From: DAINPP01 sp963667315
GTDB lineage: Bacteria; Thermotogota; Thermotogae; MWEM01
Direction: 5' to 3'
NCBI GenBank assembly: GCA_963667315.1
Contig: OY763325.1
Span: 2,914,001 to 2,978,000, forward strand
DNA length: 64,000 nucleotides
The position numbers and the translations under genes were made by a program. Positions 59,960 to 64,000 of this stretch are shown piece after piece. The first letter of the stretch is position 1. Each line of letters starts with the position of its first letter. Under the pieces are notes generated by a model. That model saw only the letters and a program-made list of their open reading frames with translations. It was not told the DNA's origin and did no database searches.

Positions 59960-60012
59960 GACCTGACTCTATTTTCAGATGATTGTTATTAAATTGAGTT
60001 AGGTCGATTTTT
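59960..60012 (+). terminator. Attenuator hairpin between precursors and enzymes, cluster B
   Basis: GACCTGACTC pairs with GAGTTAGGTC (one G-T), with an ATTT/AAAT extension, followed by GATTTTT. It has the same position as the hairpin in cluster A. Confidence 0.7.
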
Positions 60013-60028
60013 AAAAGGGGATTTTATT

Positions 60029-60295
60029 ATGTATAACAAATTATTAGTGATAAAAGAAAATATCATAGTTGAAAAGGAAGATGATGTTTATATTGTGAGA
60101 AATACTGAAAGTGGAAAAATATTCTTTACAAATACTGTTGGCGCTTTTATTTTGAAAAATGGAAATAAAACAATTGATATGATTAAAGAGAAAATCCAAA
60201 AAGAATTTTCTGGTGTAGATAAAAACACTCTTTTGGCTGAAGTAAATGAGTTTATTACCGAATCTATCAACAAAAGAGTGATCAGTTTTGAATAA
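60029..60295 (+). CDS. PqqD-like RiPP recognition element (RRE) protein
   Basis: This 88-residue protein has the PqqD pattern: a beta hairpin ('VEKEDDVYIVRNTESGKIFFTN'), 'VGAFILKNGNKTIDMIKEKI' and a helical end, all starting behind AAAAGGGG. Such proteins bind the leader of a peptide and present it to the radical-SAM enzyme. It overlaps the radical-SAM start by eight bases. Confidence 0.85.
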   Translation: MYNKLLVIKENIIVEKEDDVYIVRNTESGKIFFTNTVGAFILKNGNKTIDMIKEKIQKEFSGVDKNTLLAEVNEFITESINKRVISFE

Positions 60296-61415
60296 AGCGT
60301 CATTAAATAACGTTTCAGGTGACTTCCGCTATAACATCTACTGGTATCTGACTTACAAATGCAATTTAAGTTGTAAACATTGCTGGATTAATTGTTCTCC
60401 AAACTATGAAGAAGGAATTTTGTCAACAGAAAAATTACTTCAGATTGCAGAACAAATTTCAAATTTGCCTTATAAACCTCATGTTATTTTAAGTGGGGGT
60501 GAACCATTTTTGTGTGAGGATTTGTATAAAATTATCAATAACTTAACAAGTTTTGGTATTGCAACTGGTATTGAAAGTAATGGATTATTACTCGAAGAAG
60601 CCTTTTTAAAAAGACTTTCAAAGGAATCCAAAGAGACGGTAAGTTTCGCGATCAGCTTAGACGGAGGAAGTAGTTCGTTTCACAATATGATCAGAGGAAA
60701 TGGAACTTTTGAAAAGACTCTAAAAAATTTTGAACGGTTAAACAGGAATATGATCCGGTTTGATCTTCAATGTGTTGTCAATTCCAAAAATGTTTACTCT
60801 TTACCAGAGCTCATAACCTTAGCAGAAACGTTAAAGATAAAGAATTTAACTTTGGCTTTTCTCCATCCAGTGGGAAGAGCGAAATCTGAAATGAACGATA
60901 TGATGATGGAGAAAGATGATTTTAATGAGCTTTTTGAATTAATAAGAGAGCATGGAATCAATAAAAAGATTGAAATAATGTTAAAAACCCCACCTGCCAT
61001 AATTCCAGCAAATTATTTACTGAGATTCCAAAAGGCTAAAAACATCAAAATTGTCACCAATTGCGATTTCCCGAAAATTGGTATTACCCCTTCTGGAAAT
61101 GTTACACTTTGTTCTCTGGTGAAGGAAAAATTGACATTTGGGAATCTGTTTGAGCAAAATCTTGCAGAGATTATTAGAGATAATAACTTTGAGCAGATCC
61201 GAAAAGATTATCTAAAAGCAGATTTGGAAGGAATATGTTCAAACTGTATTTTTCAGGAAAAGTGCAAAGGAAGTTGCCGAAGTTATGCTTATTTTTCCAC
61301 TGGTTCTCTTTTCAAAAGTCATCCCGTTTGTTCGCAGCTTGCTGAAGAAGGTTTGTTTCCTGAATACTATATGAAAACACTTGAAAAGAAAGAAATCAAT
61401 AAATTGGAGGCATAA
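60288..61415 (+). CDS. Radical SAM peptide maturase, cluster B
   Basis: This 375-residue enzyme carries the radical-SAM motif CNLSCKHC (Cys25, Cys29, Cys32), 'ILSGGEPFL' and a SPASM-like C-terminus ('CDFPKIGITPSGNVTLC' and 'CSNCIFQEKCKGSC'). It is only distantly like the cluster A enzyme. Start is TTG, overlapping the PqqD-like gene. The downstream gene has a GGAGG-preceded ATG after five bases. It probably modifies the twin precursors. Confidence 0.92.
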   Translation: MNKASLNNVSGDFRYNIYWYLTYKCNLSCKHCWINCSPNYEEGILSTEKLLQIAEQISNLPYKPHVILSGGEPFLCEDLYKIINNLTSFGIATGIESNGLLLEEAFLKRLSKESKETVSFAISLDGGSSSFHNMIRGNGTFEKTLKNFERLNRNMIRFDLQCVVNSKNVYSLPELITLAETLKIKNLTLAFLHPVGRAKSEMNDMMMEKDDFNELFELIREHGINKKIEIMLKTPPAIIPANYLLRFQKAKNIKIVTNCDFPKIGITPSGNVTLCSLVKEKLTFGNLFEQNLAEIIRDNNFEQIRKDYLKADLEGICSNCIFQEKCKGSCRSYAYFSTGSLFKSHPVCSQLAEEGLFPEYYMKTLEKKEINKLEA

Positions 61416-61420
61416 CTGGA

Positions 61421-62359
61421 ATGAGAATATGTTCTTTTGGTAAAATGAATAAAAACATTGATGCTATTTTGCCCTTTTTAAAACGTAATTTGAATGAAAT
61501 TCCACAAGAGATATTTACATTGGCTTCAAAAGAGGGCATACTAAAAAATGAGAATGGTGAAATATTACCAGATGAAAAGCTCATCAATTTTGAGAATATC
61601 AGCAGGGATACCATTATGAACGTTAGTCTGAATTATTTAAGAATACTAACAAAAAATCTTGATGATTTAAAACACAAATTCTCAAAAAGCGGACTTTTTT
61701 CAGAAGGATACACTTGGGATCAAATGCAGCATATTCTGATTATGGCTTTATGTATAGATCATGGTATATTGACACACTTATATAAAGCGGGTTTTTTAAT
61801 GAGTGAAACAGAAGACTGTTATATCTGGCGGTTTGATCTTGATTTTCAACCTGAGAACGCCTTCGGAATAAAAATGTGGCGTGATGAATTAAACGAGTCT
61901 GCAATATGTGAGTTATGGCATAGCAACAAAAAAACTGCAATAGTAGGTGTTTCTGATTCAGAAAAGGTCGTTATCGAAAATCTACTGAGTGGTTTATCAA
62001 TACCTAAAACATTAGAATTTTCTAGATCATTGCTTCTACTTAAACATTATAAGATGATTAACAACGATAAGAATATAATTGTTCCAATAATTGATATAAA
62101 TAGAGACAATGAGTTGATTGAATTTATTCAGAAAATAAGTGATGAATTAGCAGAAAAAGCATTAATCCCTAATTTATCCGTTAACAATTCGGCCAAATAC
62201 AATCATGGTATTGTAAGACTTGTTATGGAAAGTACTGTTGATCTCTTAATTGAATATGAGGTCATTGATGAAGTGAATAAAAGCAACGATAGTATTCTTT
62301 ACAAATGGATTTTCAGGAATTATTCTTATTCAGATATTATGAAATTTGAAAATAATTAA
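61421..62359 (+). CDS. Unknown protein in RiPP cluster B
   Basis: This 312-residue protein starts behind GGAGG. It lacks a signal peptide and membrane helices and is mostly helical, with Cys near the N-terminus (MRICSFGKM). I recognise no family. It lies between the radical-SAM and dehydrogenase genes in a tight operon and may be a second tailoring or carrier enzyme. Function unknown. Confidence 0.7.
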   Translation: MRICSFGKMNKNIDAILPFLKRNLNEIPQEIFTLASKEGILKNENGEILPDEKLINFENISRDTIMNVSLNYLRILTKNLDDLKHKFSKSGLFSEGYTWDQMQHILIMALCIDHGILTHLYKAGFLMSETEDCYIWRFDLDFQPENAFGIKMWRDELNESAICELWHSNKKTAIVGVSDSEKVVIENLLSGLSIPKTLEFSRSLLLLKHYKMINNDKNIIVPIIDINRDNELIEFIQKISDELAEKALIPNLSVNNSAKYNHGIVRLVMESTVDLLIEYEVIDEVNKSNDSILYKWIFRNYSYSDIMKFENN

Positions 62360-62372
62360 TAAGGTGACTATA

Positions 62373-63104
62373 ATGGATAGACTTGTTATAATTACAGGTG
62401 CTTCTTCGGGAATTGGAGCGGGTATCTTGCAAAAGTTTAAAAGTGAAGAGTATAAAATCATTGCGATAGATAAACAGCCAATGGCAAGTGACTTTGCCAA
62501 AGATGTTTATTTCTATCAAATGGATATCACAAAAGAAGAGGAAGTCCGAAAAGTTTATGAAGATATTTCAACAAAAACGGATCACGTTGATGTTGTTGTG
62601 AATTCTGCTGGAACAATAGAAAAGAATGCAGGGATTGAACGGCTAAACAATGCTGAGTTTAAGCGGACTCTTGATATTAATCTAATAGGGTCTTTTTTAA
62701 TCTGTAAATTTTCAATTCCTTTCTTAAAACAATCATTATCACCAAGCATCATAAACATTGGTTCAATAAGAGGGCTTCATTCGAGAAGTCAGTATTTGGC
62801 ATACAGTTCTTCTAAAGCTGCCTTGTTAAGTCTTACATATAATTTGGCAAAGGAGTTGGCAAAATTCAAAATACGGGTTAATATGGTATCTCCGGGAAGT
62901 GTCGTAGGAACAGGGTTCTGGGATATGCAGAACGATAAACCAATAGATCTGCCAACAAAGATGCAACTTATCAATGCATCCCCTTTGAAAAAACTTACAA
63001 CAGCTAAAGCAATTGCAAATGCCGTTAGTTTTTTAGCTTCTGAAGAAGCTGATAATATTACCGGAATTGATTTAAAAATAGATACTGGAATATCGTTAGG
63101 TTAA
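62373..63104 (+). CDS. Short-chain dehydrogenase/reductase (SDR), cluster B
   Basis: This 243-residue enzyme has the NAD(P) motif TGASSGIG at the N-terminus, 'VVNSAGT' and the catalytic YSSSK with preceding Ser in 'INIGSIRG'. ATG at 62373 follows AAGGTGAC; a start 27 bases upstream in the same frame lacks a binding site. In RiPP operons an SDR can reduce or oxidise a modified residue. Substrate unknown. Confidence 0.9.
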   Translation: MDRLVIITGASSGIGAGILQKFKSEEYKIIAIDKQPMASDFAKDVYFYQMDITKEEEVRKVYEDISTKTDHVDVVVNSAGTIEKNAGIERLNNAEFKRTLDINLIGSFLICKFSIPFLKQSLSPSIINIGSIRGLHSRSQYLAYSSSKAALLSLTYNLAKELAKFKIRVNMVSPGSVVGTGFWDMQNDKPIDLPTKMQLINASPLKKLTTAKAIANAVSFLASEEADNITGIDLKIDTGISLG

Positions 63105-63126
63105 TCTCAAATCATGGAGGAAAAAA

Positions 63127-64000
63127 ATGTACAAGATAGAACATCTATCCAAAAGTTTCGACAAGGGAAGAATCGAAGCGAATAAAGACATCAGTTTTGA
63201 GATTCAGGAAGGGGAGATTTTCGGTTTTCTCGGACCGAATGGAGCCGGGAAGACAACGTTGATCAAACAGATGATCGGTTTACTGAAACCGGATTCCGGT
63301 AACATTCATTTTTACGATGTGGATGTTTTAAAAAAACCTCAATTGTTGACCGATTTTGTAGGTTATATGCCGCAGAAGATTGGTGCCTTGCGTGATTTAT
63401 CCATACGAGAGGCCTTGAATGTGACGGGGAAGATAAAAGGTTGTGGCAGTAAATCCCTGAAAAAAGAGATTGACTCACTGCTTGAAGAATTTGGCTTAAA
63501 GAAGGTTGAAAAATCTCTTTTAAAGAATCTTTCCGGGGGACAGAGCCGACTGGTGGCATTTTGTACTTGTTTGATCGGTAATCCGCGGATTGTTTTTCTG
63601 GATGAACCGACAAATGATATTGACCCGGTTATTCGAAAGTTGATCTGGGAAAAGATTCAATACATCAACAAAGTGCAGAAGGTGACCGTTATTCTGGTTA
63701 CACATAATGTCATTGAAGCGGAAAAAGTGATGGAAAAGGTCGCCGTGATCAACGATGGACAGATTCAGTATATTGGAACGGTCAACGAATTCAAACACAG
63801 GGTCTCTCATGAGCTTAAGGCAACGATAGAGTTTTCAAATAACGTTGAAAATATCCAAGGAATTCTTTCTGATAGTAACAAGAAATATCATTTCTCAGGT
63901 GATTACAAATGCAGTATTTTTGTCAAAGATGAAAGCGAATTGAAAAATCTGATAGATGATATTTTAAACAAGGCGGGTTTTAACGCCATAGAAAAATTCA
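63127..64000 (+). CDS. ABC transporter ATP-binding protein, cluster B, 3' end missing
   Basis: The frame starts at ATG behind ATGGAGGA and is open at the window end (291 codons visible). It has Walker A GPNGAGKT, signature 'LSGGQSRLVAFC', Walker B 'RIVFLDEPTNDIDP' and H-loop His in 'VTHNVIEAEK', the pattern of CcmA-type exporter ATPases with a separate permease. It probably exports or gives immunity to the cluster B peptide; the permease should lie beyond the edge. Confidence 0.93.
   Translation, partial: MYKIEHLSKSFDKGRIEANKDISFEIQEGEIFGFLGPNGAGKTTLIKQMIGLLKPDSGNIHFYDVDVLKKPQLLTDFVGYMPQKIGALRDLSIREALNVTGKIKGCGSKSLKKEIDSLLEEFGLKKVEKSLLKNLSGGQSRLVAFCTCLIGNPRIVFLDEPTNDIDPVIRKLIWEKIQYINKVQKVTVILVTHNVIEAEKVMEKVAVINDGQIQYIGTVNEFKHRVSHELKATIEFSNNVENIQGILSDSNKKYHFSGDYKCSIFVKDESELKNLIDDILNKAGFNAIEKF

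Noticed and set aside
47100..64000. Insertion sequence, transposase, phage or CRISPR repeat as an explanation for the duplicated modules
   Set aside because: No transposase, terminal inverted repeats, integrase, tRNA-linked attachment site or spaced short repeat was seen.

Overview
The window looks like the chromosome of an anaerobic, flagellated, two-membrane bacterium, most likely a moderate-temperature member or relative of the Thermotogota. The evidence is a CheY that closely resembles my memory of the Thermotoga maritima protein, a cheA-cheY-fliO-fliP gene order like that of Thermotoga, and a 16S rRNA whose 5' and central blocks resemble Thermotogota. Its helices are less GC-rich than those of hyperthermophiles. 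The assignment is from memory and was not checked by alignment. Many genes start with TTG or GTG behind a strong ribosome binding site.

Positions 1-17.9 kb hold a secreted/surface block. It contains the end of a subtilisin-like protease, a lipoprotein with a cohesin-like C-terminal domain, a papain-like protease with a dockerin-like tail, a 1779-residue lipoprotein with fibronectin type III repeats and four cohesin-like domains, and a 2626-residue-class lipoprotein with a dockerin-like pair near its N-terminus and about seven repeated modules. Together they suggest a non-cellulosomal, cohesin/dockerin-style proteolytic surface assembly.

Positions 18-31 kb are mostly housekeeping: a CoA-transferase pair, a cyclodeaminase-family protein, tRNA-guanine transglycosylase (probable ATT start), a putative outer-membrane barrel, a lipoprotein, IspD, a PIN-PhoH ATPase, CheA, CheY, FliO-like, FliP, an FGGY sugar kinase and a methyltransferase. 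An rRNA operon (16S, tRNA-Ile, tRNA-Ala, 23S, 5S) and tRNA-Glu fill 30.9-36.9 kb. Two half-size chromate-transporter genes follow.

Positions 38.3-46.9 kb carry a full AI-2 (autoinducer-2) uptake and degradation locus: lsrF, a small cupin, lsrK and lsrR on the minus strand, diverging from lsrACDB on the plus strand. The intergenic promoter is a near-consensus one flanked by a TCGGCGTA direct repeat.

Positions 47-64 kb are the most unusual part. Two paralogous modules, each a 561-residue alpha-helical repeat/HTH regulator divergent from a 50-residue secreted peptide, head two different radical-SAM peptide (RiPP) operons. The peptides share LPPVSGEITVEASS but differ at the C-terminus; the promoters and the HTH recognition segments are nearly identical. 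Cluster A has a Cys/Gly-rich precursor, a SPASM radical-SAM enzyme, a JAMM/RadC-like protein and a two-subunit ABC exporter. Cluster B has a CPBP intramembrane protease, twin 37-residue precursors, a PqqD-like carrier, a radical-SAM enzyme, an unknown protein, a short-chain dehydrogenase and an ABC ATPase that runs off the end. I read this as a candidate peptide-pheromone circuit controlling RiPP production.
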